Below, piece by piece: positions 25,110 to 34,560 of a stretch of 48,300 nt of DNA. Source of the DNA: Paludibacteraceae bacterium (GTDB lineage: Bacteria > Bacteroidota > Bacteroidia > Bacteroidales > Paludibacteraceae); the NCBI GenBank assembly GCA_017632345.1, contig JAGBRL010000092.1, forward strand, positions 1 through 48,300, in the 5' to 3' direction. The position numbers were made by a program, and so were the translations under genes. The first letter of the stretch is position 1. Every line of letters begins with the position of its first letter. The notes under the pieces were generated by a model, which was given only the letters and a program-made list of their open reading frames with translations, was not told the DNA's origin and ran no database searches.

Positions 25110-27890
25110 CTATTTTACAACATATTTTTGGTTGTTTATCAAGTAAATACCTGATTTTAAACCTTTTATAATTGTTTCCCCATCGCAATATTTCACTGTG
25201 CAGACTAGTTTTCCTGAAAAATCGTAAATTTCGGCACGTCCTTTCTGTTTTGATTTTATGTGAATTTTATCTTTTATGGCGAAAATGTATGGCGAATCGG
25301 TTGTGATCTTTGTTATTGCAGTTGCTTCTGAACCTTCGCTTCTTTTTGTTTCTATTTTGTAGAAATCAAGAAAACTTTCTTCGCAGGTAAAAGCTATTGT
25401 AGTGTTGTCCGACAATGCGTTTGTGTTGATGGCAACAAAATTGTGCTTTACGCCCTTTTCATCGGTAATCTCTGTTGTTATGGTGATGGTGTTTCCTTCT
25501 TTTGATATGTTCATGTCCACCAGACTGTTTTTCATCAGTTCTAAAAAGCTTTCATTGTCATCACCCCATGAAGTGTTCATGGTTACATCTCCTTCAATGT
25601 CCCAAGAGTAGGCGTCCGAGCGTATATAGCCGTTGTTCAGAATTACAACGTAGTTATCCCAAACGTCTTTGTTGTCTGCATTGCGGAAGTTGGAGAAAGA
25701 GAAGTTGATGTCAAAATCTCCGATGAAATCGATATTTTCGCTTTTTTCAACATTAAATGCGGCAGGGTAGTTTCCGTCTGCATTGGTTGTTCCTACAGTA
25801 TTGCGGGAGACAAGGGCGGAAACGGAAACCTCTTTTACGTCAAGATAACAATCCTCTCCGCCTAAGTAAACGGTAACCTCCTCGTCTGCTGTGCAGTTGA
25901 CCGCCGACGCTGTGAAAATTAGCTCCTGTTCTGCGTAAGCAAAAATATCATAAGAAGAGCCGACCCTTCGGACTTTTACAACTACCTCTTTTTCTTTAAA
26001 AACAGATTTGAAGTCAGGATTTGAATGTTTGAAATTGACGGTAGAGCCGGAGAAAGTGGAATTGTTCCATACATCGGCGCGCATGTGCCAAGTCTCAGAA
26101 CCGTTGTTTACAGCAAAAGCCCAGTTGTGCCAGTTCTCTGTTCCGTCCGTATGATTGATGAACCTATAATCTATCTCAAAATCTCCGGAAACCTTGATCG
26201 CGTGGAATTTATCATAATCTTGCCAATTCAGTTTCTTTGTGTTGGGGTCTCCAATAATGAGCGAGGAGCCTTTGTACGTTGTTGAGACTGTCTTTTGGGT
26301 CAATGGTTTTTTGTAGCTCCACAAACAAAGTTCATTCTGATGGTTCATGCCGGAGAAAGCCAATGTCTTTTCAGAAAGATCGTCCATACGTTGCTCCATG
26401 ACAACACAGTCGAATGTTCCGGCAGATGTTTCTAAAGAAAGAAATTGCCGTCCATCTGCAAACTTGTATTTCCACGAACCGGAAAAAGCTCCAGACACAG
26501 AACCGTCTGCGTTTATGTAAAAAGATTCCTCAGTGTTACATTTCAAATTTTTATAATCTACAGAACGATGAACAATCACGTTATATTCACCTGCAAGCTC
26601 TTCCGTATTGTAACTTCTGTTCGCAAGTTTGTCGCCTACCCGATATTCAAAAGGAGCGGCCACCAACCATCCCTTTTCATCGAAAAAAAGTTGGTGCACC
26701 TCCACGTTGTGATGGATAGTTCCGTTGTCGTATTTTGTATGATATATAAGAAAACACCGGTCGTCTTCGTCTTGAAGGAGTGAGTTATGCCCCTGTGCAG
26801 TTTGACCGATGTTCCACCAACTCCATTTGTAGTTTTGCATAATAGCAACACCATTCTGCACATTATCTCCGTAATTAAATATGTATTTTGAGAAAATAGA
26901 GGAGTCGCCCGTGACGTCAACATATTTCCCGTCGATAGTCTCAGAACGGAAAACCCTCATAGAGTAACCGCCTTCAGGAGAATAAAATCCGTAAGACATA
27001 AAAAGATAATAATATCCCTTTCCATCGGGGTCTTTTATGTATTCTACATAAGAACCTTCGCCAGACACATAGTATCCGCCAGCAATATGCAACCCCATAT
27101 AAGGGTCGTAAACTAGAGATTTGTTATCCCAAATCTCAGAGCTATTTCCGTATCCGAAATTGTGAGAATAATCACGTAAACCAGTGTTTTCGTCCAGCTT
27201 TATTAAGAAAATGCCTCCGGACCAAGAACCGTAAAACATCCACAAGTTACCCGTTTCATCGTATAAAACAGACGGGTCAATGCAGCTTGAGCCATACTCG
27301 CCCATCCATTTCCCATCTTTCATATACCGGCTGGCAATACGGTCGGAGCCCGTCACTTTCTTGTAATCTATGTTGCCCAATCCAGATGAAAAGTTATCCA
27401 TTCCAGAACACACGACGGTGCCTTTAAACTCATAAGGGCCTTCAATTCTGTCAGAAGTCAGTAAAGCAATGGACGAGAGCCAGTCGTCGCCATTAACAGA
27501 AAAATAGAGGCACCATTTCTTCAAAGCTCTATTGTAGATGATGTCAGGAGCCCAAAGATTTTCTTTCATTTTAGCGTTGTCATAATGATTAGACCAAGTC
27601 GCGCTTTCGGCGAAAACCTTCAGAAAGTCATTCGTCACCGAGCCGTTAATGGAAAAAGAAGGTTGGAAATGCGTCCAGTTCAGCAAGTCTTTAGAGTAAG
27701 CAGCCTCCAGCTGAGTACCCATAACATAGTAAAACTTAGTCCTGGACTTTGATTCATTTTGTTCAGGGAAAGAATTCCCGTCCGCATCCTTATATACGAC
27801 AACTACCGACGGGTCATGCACCGCAACTGTAGCCCCTACCCCTGCCGTCCCCACCAGCAAGGAAAATAAAAACAAGAAAAAAATACGCAT
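25110..27890 (-). CDS. GH43 arabinanase/arabinofuranosidase-like protein with T9SS sorting domain
   Basis: The signal peptide ends near residue 20 (LLVGTAGVGA). The GH43 five-bladed propeller (~22-430) shows the three expected acidic residues: base D26 in AVHDPSV, pKa modulator D205 in CIDPSVLYD and general acid E283 in SYVEYI. WAPDIIYN and GYYYLFMSYGFY also fit endo-arabinanase-type GH43. A GH43 C-terminal beta domain follows (~440-530). Two laminin-G/DUF1080-like beta sandwiches span ~555-690 and ~715-850, and a T9SS sorting domain ends the protein (~870-926). It would hydrolyse arabinan or arabinoxylan side chains outside the cell. The spacing between the first and second acidic residues is long because of an insert after the first strand. 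The GH family is confident; the substrate is inferred. Confidence 0.88.
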   Translation of the reverse strand: MRIFFLFLFSLLVGTAGVGATVAVHDPSVVVVYKDADGNSFPEQNESKSRTKFYYVMGTQLEAAYSKDLLNWTHFQPSFSINGSVTNDFLKVFAESATWSNHYDNAKMKENLWAPDIIYNRALKKWCLYFSVNGDDWLSSIALLTSDRIEGPYEFKGTVVCSGMDNFSSGLGNIDYKKVTGSDRIASRYMKDGKWMGEYGSSCIDPSVLYDETGNLWMFYGSWSGGIFLIKLDENTGLRDYSHNFGYGNSSEIWDNKSLVYDPYMGLHIAGGYYVSGEGSYVEYIKDPDGKGYYYLFMSYGFYSPEGGYSMRVFRSETIDGKYVDVTGDSSIFSKYIFNYGDNVQNGVAIMQNYKWSWWNIGQTAQGHNSLLQDEDDRCFLIYHTKYDNGTIHHNVEVHQLFFDEKGWLVAAPFEYRVGDKLANRSYNTEELAGEYNVIVHRSVDYKNLKCNTEESFYINADGSVSGAFSGSWKYKFADGRQFLSLETSAGTFDCVVMEQRMDDLSEKTLAFSGMNHQNELCLWSYKKPLTQKTVSTTYKGSSLIIGDPNTKKLNWQDYDKFHAIKVSGDFEIDYRFINHTDGTENWHNWAFAVNNGSETWHMRADVWNNSTFSGSTVNFKHSNPDFKSVFKEKEVVVKVRRVGSSYDIFAYAEQELIFTASAVNCTADEEVTVYLGGEDCYLDVKEVSVSALVSRNTVGTTNADGNYPAAFNVEKSENIDFIGDFDINFSFSNFRNADNKDVWDNYVVILNNGYIRSDAYSWDIEGDVTMNTSWGDDNESFLELMKNSLVDMNISKEGNTITITTEITDEKGVKHNFVAINTNALSDNTTIAFTCEESFLDFYKIETKRSEGSEATAITKITTDSPYIFAIKDKIHIKSKQKGRAEIYDFSGKLVCTVKYCDGETIIKGLKSGIYLINNQKYVVK

Positions 27891-28136
27891 AATTTGTAGT
27901 TTAAAATACCAACGTGCAAGATAAACAAAAAATATTAGAGGACAAGGTGGAATATGTTTTTTGTGATATGAAAGTTTCTAAATGGAATCTTCTTTTCTGC
28001 TTGAATGAAGACAAACCAATGTTAAATCTAAGGAAATCGATTAGATTCTCATTTGTTAATAGTTTATGAGAGAAAAGAAATTTAGCTTAAGTAAAAACAA
28101 TCTATTGCAAGATGTTCTCTTTTTCCTTTTTTTTTA

Positions 28137-28144
28137 TAACTTTG
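28137..28144 (+). promoter_or_regulatory. -7 element of the polysaccharide operon
   Basis: TAACTTTG matches TAnnTTTG. Transcription would start near 28147, leaving a leader of about 150 bases before the first gene. No good -33 box is placed at the expected distance. Confidence 0.6.
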
Positions 28145-28146
28145 CA

Positions 28147-28297
28147 GAAAAATGCATGAAAGGCTGTTTTTTTGAAAAAAAGATAGAGAAATGCAATAAA
28201 GTTGATTTTATTCGTTCTTAAAAAAGAACGATAAATCATATTTAATCAGATTGCCTTTTTAAAAGAAGGATTATTACAATCGAAAAAAGCAAAATTA
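28147..28297 (+). promoter_or_regulatory. Long AT-rich leader of the polysaccharide operon
   Basis: It contains a perfect 8-bp hairpin TCGTTCTT-AAAA-AAGAACGA (28212-28231). A second possible hairpin near 28250-28285 brings GATTG to CAATC and CCTTT to AAAGG. The remaining divergent gap from 27891 to 28136 shows no gene. The long leader recalls antitermination-controlled capsule operons of Bacteroides, but no UpxY-like gene is present. Confidence 0.35.
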
Positions 28298-29428
28298 ATG
28301 CTCAAAAAAAAGGTATTACACATATCAAAATATTATCCTCCATATAAAGGAGGTCTGGAGGACGTTTGCAAAAGTGTGGTGGATTGTCTTTCGGAGTATG
28401 AAAACAAGGTTATATGCTTCAATTCAACAACAAAGGATGAGGTTTCTTTTGTGGACGGAGTTGAGGTTGTGCGTCTCGGTGTATTTGCTAATGTGGCTAG
28501 TCAGCCGTTGTCTTTTTCCTTTATGTTGAACATAAGGCGGATGCTTGATGAATTTGAACCAGATGTAGTTCATCTTCATTTGCCAAATCCGTATGCGGCT
28601 TTTGCAGTTTCTCTTTTTTTGAAAGACGGCGTTAAGTTGATTGTTCATTGGCATTCTGATATAGTCAAGCAGAAATATTTGTATTTTTTCTTTGCTCCTA
28701 TAGAAAACAAGGTTTTAAAAAGAGCGGACGCTATATTTGTGACAAGCCCTAATTATCTTAAATATTCTGAGCCTTTGCGGAGATATGAAGATAAATGTGT
28801 TATAGTTCCCAATGGAATAAGCGAGTCTAAGGTTGTACCGAAAGATGATTGTGAACAGTTTGTTCAGCGGATAAGAGAAAAGTTCGGAAATAAAGACATC
28901 GTATATTTTATGGGGCGTCATGTTCCGTATAAAGGGATTGAGTACTTGATTATGGCGGAGCAGTACGTAAAGTCTGATTGCGTGTTTGTTATAGCTGGAG
29001 GAGGCCCGCTGACGGATGAACTGAAGAAGAAGTGTGAGGGTATAGAGCGAATAAAGTTTGTGGGTGTAGTGCCAGATGATGAGATTTGCGGATATATGAA
29101 GGCTGCTTCAGTATTTGCTTTCCCGTCTATTACAAAAAACGAGGCGTTTGGTGTGGTGCTTGCGGAGGCAATGTTTTTGCGGTTGCCTGCGGTTACATTT
29201 ACTATACCAGGTTCGGGAGTTAATTGGGTTTGTGTGAATGAGGAGACTGGAATTGAGGTGCCCAATCGAGATTTCAAAGCATTTGCGGCTGCGATAGATA
29301 GATTACTGACTGATGATGAGTTAAGGAGCAGACTGGCTGATAATGCTTATTCTAGAATAAGGGATAATTTTACGATGGCTAAAGTGAAGTCTATTGTAAA
29401 TAGTGAGTATGACAAAATTTTAAGTTGA
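28298..29428 (+). CDS. Glycosyltransferase family 4, first gene of the polysaccharide operon
   Basis: This 376-residue GT-B fold enzyme should transfer a sugar from a nucleotide donor, with retention, to a lipid-linked intermediate on the cytoplasmic face. The N-terminal domain begins HISKYYPPYKGGLEDV, typical of the acceptor-side loop of GT4 enzymes. The donor-binding domain shows YFMGRHVPYKGIEYLI, the region FPSITKNEAFG and the E-x7-E signature within NEAFGVVLAEAM. The last four bases overlap the TTG start of the next gene. Donor and acceptor cannot be predicted. It opens a five-gene operon whose reading frames overlap or nearly touch. Confidence 0.9.
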   Translation: MLKKKVLHISKYYPPYKGGLEDVCKSVVDCLSEYENKVICFNSTTKDEVSFVDGVEVVRLGVFANVASQPLSFSFMLNIRRMLDEFEPDVVHLHLPNPYAAFAVSLFLKDGVKLIVHWHSDIVKQKYLYFFFAPIENKVLKRADAIFVTSPNYLKYSEPLRRYEDKCVIVPNGISESKVVPKDDCEQFVQRIREKFGNKDIVYFMGRHVPYKGIEYLIMAEQYVKSDCVFVIAGGGPLTDELKKKCEGIERIKFVGVVPDDEICGYMKAASVFAFPSITKNEAFGVVLAEAMFLRLPAVTFTIPGSGVNWVCVNEETGIEVPNRDFKAFAAAIDRLLTDDELRSRLADNAYSRIRDNFTMAKVKSIVNSEYDKILS

Positions 29429-31200
29429 AAAAAGAAACTGTGGTAGAAAAAGTGTATAAGCGAGCGTCTTATGTTCTCGCTTTTTCGATAGCTTTTCCGC
29501 AAAAAGTGTCGAGTTTAGTTTTATTATTGTGGTTTATAACTTTTTTGTTATATAAAGGGACTCAGAGTAGAAAGTTTGAGCGTTTGGATGAAAAGAAACT
29601 TCCAGCAGCCTTTGCAGTCGGATATTCTGTGGTTTTATTGTTAACTGCGGTTTATGCAAAAGATCCGTATTTAGTGTTTGATCAGCTTTTTACGTCATCG
29701 CTGCCGTTTCTTGTGTTGCCATTGTGTGCATTGTGCGGTGTAGGTGATCTAAAATTTGAAAAGATGCTGAAGTTTTTTGTTATAGGGACTTTTTGCTCGT
29801 TGGTTTATATGTTTTTGTTCTTCTTTTGGCAGTTTTTTGTAAATGGCAATGTGCTTTTACATAGAGACCTATTTAGGGAGCAAACGTTAGTGTTTTCTTA
29901 TTTTACTCACAGGACATATTTTGGTGTCAATATAGCCTTGTCATTATTTGCAATTTTACATTTTTATAGAAAGAAGCTGATAGAACGTAAAGATTACCTT
30001 TTTTACGTGTCATTCATTGTTCTTTCGTTTCTTTTTATTATTGTAAATAATTCTCGTATAATAACGTTTGTTCTGATTTTGTCTGCAGGCATATTTGTTC
30101 TTTTGCAAATAAGGCAAGGTTCGAAGTTTTATATGTTAAAGGTTATTTCAGGAGGCATTATTGTTGCATGTTTGTTTTTTTTCGTGCCTTCTCGTTTCTC
30201 AAATTCTATAGAGTCATTGTTTGACAATAAGTTTGATGACCCTCGGTTGGAAATATGGGACAGTGCAATGCATCTCGTTGAAGAAGAACCTGTATTTGGG
30301 TATGGATGTGCGAATTGGCAAAAAGAGTTAGTGGACAGGTATAAAGTTGATGGTCATGACTCGTGTTATTTGTTCCAATTTGGTGTTCATAGTCAATATA
30401 TTGGTGCATGGTTGGACGCAGGAGTTGTAGGGCTTGCATTTGTTATTGCTTTGTTGTTTTCCATATTTTGGTATTCAAAAAAGATTAAGGGCAGGCGTTT
30501 GTTGGCTTTCTTGACGGCTATCTTATTTGTCTTTCTATTTGTGGTAGAAGCTTCAATTGGTCGTTATTACGGGGCTTTGTCTATGGGCTTTATGTTGATG
30601 CTATTGAGCTTAAAGGATGGTGTTGAAAATGAGAAACTTCCGATAGAACCGAGAGCGAAGTGTGTATGTGTGGCTTTGGCATGCGTTGCTATAATTTCGT
30701 ATGTTTCATGTGTTTTTGAATTTAAGTCAGCCACAACTCCATATTATGTTCTTAACAGGTCAGAGGAAAAGAGGAGTGCGGTTAAGCGGCTTCCTATTGA
30801 TTGTGAGGGAAAACGAGTGGCTGATGTCGTAGATAAAAGTCAGAAAAGAAAATTTTTCCATAAAGGTGCGTCTTTTTTCTATGAAATGGCGGCTTATTAT
30901 AGAAAAGGGACGGAGGATCAACCAAAATTTTTCTCGGCAGATTGTTATGTGTCAGAAGATTTTAATGGAGAATGGGTGAGAATATGTACAGAGCCAAGTT
31001 TCCGAAAGGATACCATGCTTAAAACAGTGGAATGTTTTTATGATATGTCAAAAAAAGGAACTTGGCAAAATCTTAGGATTGAACTTCCTGCAGGGAATCA
31101 GACTGTGTTCTTATACACAAAAGTAGATAGTTGTTTTGACTTGAGAAACATAAAAGGTTTTGCTGTTTTTGCGGATACTAAAATGACGGATTATGATTAA
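29425..31200 (+). CDS. O-antigen ligase/polymerase-like membrane protein with extra C-terminal domain
   Basis: The frame begins with TTG overlapping the previous stop codon (TTGA). The N-terminus (VYKRASYVLAFSIAFPQKVS) and following helices fit, and no better ATG exists. Residues ~15-430 form about ten membrane helices with a large periplasmic loop containing the WaaL/Wzy_C pattern: DDPRLEIWDSAM, FGYGCANWQ and HSQYIGAWLDAGVVGL, whose His is the typical catalytic-loop residue. Such proteins join lipid-linked glycans to lipid A or another acceptor, or polymerise them. Residues ~435-591 add an exported, beta-rich domain of about 155 residues that I do not recognise; it contains EWVRICTEPSF and WQNLRIELPAGNQTVFLYTK and looks like a jelly-roll. 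The stop overlaps the next gene by eight bases. Confidence 0.82.
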   Translation: MKKETVVEKVYKRASYVLAFSIAFPQKVSSLVLLLWFITFLLYKGTQSRKFERLDEKKLPAAFAVGYSVVLLLTAVYAKDPYLVFDQLFTSSLPFLVLPLCALCGVGDLKFEKMLKFFVIGTFCSLVYMFLFFFWQFFVNGNVLLHRDLFREQTLVFSYFTHRTYFGVNIALSLFAILHFYRKKLIERKDYLFYVSFIVLSFLFIIVNNSRIITFVLILSAGIFVLLQIRQGSKFYMLKVISGGIIVACLFFFVPSRFSNSIESLFDNKFDDPRLEIWDSAMHLVEEEPVFGYGCANWQKELVDRYKVDGHDSCYLFQFGVHSQYIGAWLDAGVVGLAFVIALLFSIFWYSKKIKGRRLLAFLTAILFVFLFVVEASIGRYYGALSMGFMLMLLSLKDGVENEKLPIEPRAKCVCVALACVAIISYVSCVFEFKSATTPYYVLNRSEEKRSAVKRLPIDCEGKRVADVVDKSQKRKFFHKGASFFYEMAAYYRKGTEDQPKFFSADCYVSEDFNGEWVRICTEPSFRKDTMLKTVECFYDMSKKGTWQNLRIELPAGNQTVFLYTKVDSCFDLRNIKGFAVFADTKMTDYD

Positions 31201-32464
31201 TGACTTCTTGGGCAAAATAAAAGGACAGTCTGTGTTGTTGTCGAACGTGATGTCACTTGGTATAGTTCAAGTTGCGAATTGTTTGATTCCAATACTTATA
31301 GTGCCTTTTGTTACAAATGCATTGAACGTTGAAATGTACGGTAAAACTGTGTTTGCTCAGAACATAATATCTTATCTTACTATATTGGTGAATTTTGGAT
31401 TTGAATATTCTGCGACTCAAGATATAGCAATAAATAAAGGCGATAAAGAAAAATTAAGAGCTGTTTTTTGGTCTGTTATTAGACAGAAACTGTGTCTGTT
31501 ATTAATCTCGTTTATCTTGCTTTGGGTTTGTGGTTTTTTTTATGAGAAAGTATCAGAGGACAAATACCTTTTTTTTTACGCAGCTCTTATTAATGTAGGG
31601 TTTGTTTTTTTTCCATCATGGTTTTTTCAAGGGATAGAAAAGATGTTTAGTATGTCTATATTTAACCTTGCAATTAAAGGATTGGGAGCGGTTCTTATAG
31701 TCTTGGTTATTAATGAGCCTTCCGATTATAGAATTTATATTCTTATACTGTCTTTAAGTTATGTTTTAGTTGGCCTCCTAGCATTCGCTTATGTTATAAG
31801 AAAATATGATTTGAAGTATGAGCCGTTTGACAGAAATATAGATGTTGCTATATTAAAGAAAGGCTTGCCTATATTTGTCAATAATTTATTTGCCGCACTA
31901 TATGCCACTTCTGGAATAACATTAATAGGAGCATTTATGACAGATTATGACACAGGAGTGTATTCTGGAGCCCATCGAATAATATCAGCAATTTTAATGG
32001 TTACAAGTATGCCTATTAGCGTAGCGTTGTTTCCTTTGGTGAGCCGTAAGTTTAATGAGTCAAGAGAATTAGGCTGGCTTTTTTTTAAAAAAAGCATTGT
32101 GATTGTAGGTTTTTTGTCACTAACTTTAAGTATCTTTGTATATTTTGCATCTGATATTGCTGTTGATTTGTTGTTAAGGGGTGATTTTGAAGATGCAAAA
32201 CCATTGTTGCGGATATTTTCGGCACTTCCGTTTCTTGTTATGATTGCGAGCTTTCTTACAGTGCAAGGGTTGTACGGGATGCAGTTGCAGAAATATGCAC
32301 CTTATATCGGAATCTCTGTAGCTCTGATCTGTGTTTGTATAACGTACTTTACACTTCCAAAGTATGGAATATATGGGGCAGCGTATAGTTATATTGTCGC
32401 GGAAATTTTAGAGATAGGAATAGCCGGAGCTGTATTGTTTTTTTGTAAAAAGAAGGATTGCTGA
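31193..32464 (+). CDS. Wzx-type polysaccharide flippase (MOP superfamily)
   Basis: This 423-residue protein has about twelve membrane helices and the conserved N-terminal pattern of polysaccharide biosynthesis exporters (VMSLGIVQVANCLIPILIVP, then YGKTVFAQNII). It should flip undecaprenyl-pyrophosphate-linked oligosaccharide across the inner membrane. The gene overlaps the ligase-like gene by eight bases, and the next gene starts two bases after its stop, so production is probably coupled. The length is normal. Wzx proteins are sequence-diverse, so the substrate cannot be predicted. Confidence 0.9.
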   Translation: MINDFLGKIKGQSVLLSNVMSLGIVQVANCLIPILIVPFVTNALNVEMYGKTVFAQNIISYLTILVNFGFEYSATQDIAINKGDKEKLRAVFWSVIRQKLCLLLISFILLWVCGFFYEKVSEDKYLFFYAALINVGFVFFPSWFFQGIEKMFSMSIFNLAIKGLGAVLIVLVINEPSDYRIYILILSLSYVLVGLLAFAYVIRKYDLKYEPFDRNIDVAILKKGLPIFVNNLFAALYATSGITLIGAFMTDYDTGVYSGAHRIISAILMVTSMPISVALFPLVSRKFNESRELGWLFFKKSIVIVGFLSLTLSIFVYFASDIAVDLLLRGDFEDAKPLLRIFSALPFLVMIASFLTVQGLYGMQLQKYAPYIGISVALICVCITYFTLPKYGIYGAAYSYIVAEILEIGIAGAVLFFCKKKDC

Positions 32465-32465
32465 T

Positions 32466-33641
32466 ATGATTTTGATTCTTTTATTTTTATGTGTGCTTTT
32501 TTTGTACATTGGACTTGCATCTTCCAAGAACGATGTTTTTTCTCCATGTGTTATAACAAGCACTATTTGGATGTTGTGCATTATTCTTTATTTGGTTTTG
32601 CCTCATGATTTGCCGTCTTTGTCGTGGAGCTTTGGACTGACATTAGGATGCTGGATCTCTGGAATGTGCACGTCTTCTCTTTTTATAGAGAATTGCAAAA
32701 TTAAAAAGTCCGAATATGATGACCCGGGCTTGTTTATGAGGGATGTGTATTTGATAATATCTGTTTTAACATTGCCTTCTTTGTTTTTTTATGCTCAGGA
32801 TGTTATAGAGGCAGGTGTTTCTGGTAATTGGGCTAGAGATTTGCGTTTAGCAGCATTGGGAAAATCAACAGTGTCGAAGGAAGTTTATGGAGGAATACAT
32901 GTGATAGTTTGGCAAGTGACGTTTCTTCTAGAACTATATTTTTTTAAGCCTCGTAAGTGGTATAGGTTATTAATTTCAACAGTTTGTTGTTTAGGCTTTT
33001 GTTTTGTTACGATGTCCAAGTGGAATTTGCTCAATGTCTTTTTTATGACAGTGTGCGTGCTTTATTTTAAAAAAGTTTTCTCCTTAAGGCATTTGTTGAT
33101 TGGTTTGGGTATTTTTCTTGTCCTTTGCATAATGCTTCAGACTGTGAGGCAAAAATCTTACGGAGAAGAGGACTTCTTTGTGCTGTATTTGGTAGGGAGT
33201 ATGAGTGCTTTTGATACATTGGAACCAATGTCTTCAGAACATTTTGGGGAAAATACATTTAGGATTGTTTATGCTATAGTTCATAAATTGGGGTTGTCTA
33301 GTATTGAACCTGTTGACCCTATATTGCCATGGATTCAAAAACCGCTGCAAACAAATACTTACACGGGAATGTATCCGTTTTTTAAAGACTTTGGGATTTT
33401 TGGCGTTGCTTTGTTTTCAATTGTGTTAGGTTTAGTTTATGGTTGGTTCTACAAAAAAGCGAAATCGCTTAAAACATTCTCGGTTTTAGCTTATTCGTAT
33501 TTTGTGACGGTTATGATTTCTCAGTATGTCGGTGATATGTTTGTTACTAATTTGACAGGGCATATCAAATTCTTATGTGTGTTAGTGTTCCCTTTTGTTT
33601 GTACAAAATATGGTGTTTTTAAAATAAAAAAGAGAGGTTGA
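32466..33641 (+). CDS. Wzy-like oligosaccharide repeat-unit polymerase
   Basis: This 391-residue protein has ten or more predicted membrane helices and a periplasmic-type loop with NTYTGMYPFFKDFGIFG, a pattern found in EpsG/Wzy-type polymerases (the TxTGxxxxxxDFGxxG region). It would polymerise flipped repeat units in the periplasm. Its place right after the flippase supports this. Its stop codon overlaps the ATG of the next gene by one base. With the ligase-like protein upstream, the operon holds two different O-antigen-type membrane enzymes, so it probably makes a ligated polymer. Confidence 0.8.
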   Translation: MILILLFLCVLFLYIGLASSKNDVFSPCVITSTIWMLCIILYLVLPHDLPSLSWSFGLTLGCWISGMCTSSLFIENCKIKKSEYDDPGLFMRDVYLIISVLTLPSLFFYAQDVIEAGVSGNWARDLRLAALGKSTVSKEVYGGIHVIVWQVTFLLELYFFKPRKWYRLLISTVCCLGFCFVTMSKWNLLNVFFMTVCVLYFKKVFSLRHLLIGLGIFLVLCIMLQTVRQKSYGEEDFFVLYLVGSMSAFDTLEPMSSEHFGENTFRIVYAIVHKLGLSSIEPVDPILPWIQKPLQTNTYTGMYPFFKDFGIFGVALFSIVLGLVYGWFYKKAKSLKTFSVLAYSYFVTVMISQYVGDMFVTNLTGHIKFLCVLVFPFVCTKYGVFKIKKRG

Positions 33642-34474
33642 TGAGTAAAACTAATTCATTACAGATCGTTTTGGTATTGTATAAATGTGCTTTAAAAGAC
33701 AGTTTGTCTTATTGTACATTGAAGGAAAACATCTCTTGTGTGAAACAAGATTATGAGATTATTGTGTATAATAATTCTCCAGAAGTCAAGGTGGAAGAAC
33801 CGGAAGGAGTTTTTGTTGTAAATGCAGAAGAGAATAAAATGTTGGTAGGGGCGTATAATTTTGCATTGAAGCGGGCTTGTGAAAAAGGTAGGAGTTGGTT
33901 GTTGCTGTTAGATCAAGATACGAGGCTGTCTCCAGATTTTTTTAATAAACTTTCGTGCGAAATAGACCAAAATAAAAATTACGCAGCTATAATTCCAATG
34001 GTGAGAAAAGATTCGTTTTTCATATCTCCATATAAGTATAATCCTCGTTTAGGTTTGAGTTGGTGCCTGTCTCCTGTTTATGCGGGAGTGACTGTAGATT
34101 GTTTAGCGGCAATTAATACAGGTGCGACTTTAAATGTCAGGACTATGGTGGAAATGGGAGGTTTTAATGAGGATTTTCCGTTGGATGGATTAGATCATTG
34201 GTATTTTTATCAATTTTATAAACGGAAAGAAAGTGTTTGTGTGTTAGATGAGTTTTTGGAGCACAATATTTCTTTATTAGATTACAGAAATAGTGTGACA
34301 CCGTTGAGGTATGAGTCTTTTCTAAGCAAAGGTCTTGAATTTGCAAAAATGCAAGGATGTCTTGCATCCTTGTTGTGGAGATTGAAGACTTTATTAAGAG
34401 CTTTCAAATATTTGTTCCAAAAAGAAGAAAAGCGTAGGTATGTAGTTGTTTTGCTTAAATATGTGTTTTGTTGA
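33641..34474 (+). CDS. Glycosyltransferase family 2
   Basis: I start at the ATG at 33641, which overlaps the previous stop codon (TGATG). A TTG one codon earlier is less likely. The 277-residue GT-A enzyme has the N-terminal strand LQIVLVLYKC, the donor-site NNSPE and a metal-binding LLLDQDTRLSPDFF with D-Q-D. A region DGLDHWYFYQF follows where rhamnosyltransferase-like GT2 proteins have the catalytic acid. It inverts and transfers one sugar in the cytoplasm. It closes the operon. With only two transferases and no initiating phosphoglycosyltransferase, the repeat unit must be short or be completed by genes elsewhere. Confidence 0.88.
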   Translation: MSKTNSLQIVLVLYKCALKDSLSYCTLKENISCVKQDYEIIVYNNSPEVKVEEPEGVFVVNAEENKMLVGAYNFALKRACEKGRSWLLLLDQDTRLSPDFFNKLSCEIDQNKNYAAIIPMVRKDSFFISPYKYNPRLGLSWCLSPVYAGVTVDCLAAINTGATLNVRTMVEMGGFNEDFPLDGLDHWYFYQFYKRKESVCVLDEFLEHNISLLDYRNSVTPLRYESFLSKGLEFAKMQGCLASLLWRLKTLLRAFKYLFQKEEKRRYVVVLLKYVFC

Positions 34475-34526
34475 TGTTCTGACTCATTTATTTTGCGTTT
34501 TTTTTCAAATATTTACGATAGTTGCT

Positions 34527-34534
34527 TATATTTG
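34527..34534 (+). promoter_or_regulatory. -7 element of the SPOR/folE operon
   Basis: TATATTTG matches TAnnTTTG; transcription would start near 34537, giving a leader of about 24 bases. No clear -33 box is seen. Confidence 0.6.
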
Positions 34535-34560
34535 CTTAATTTTGTTCGATATAAAATAAT

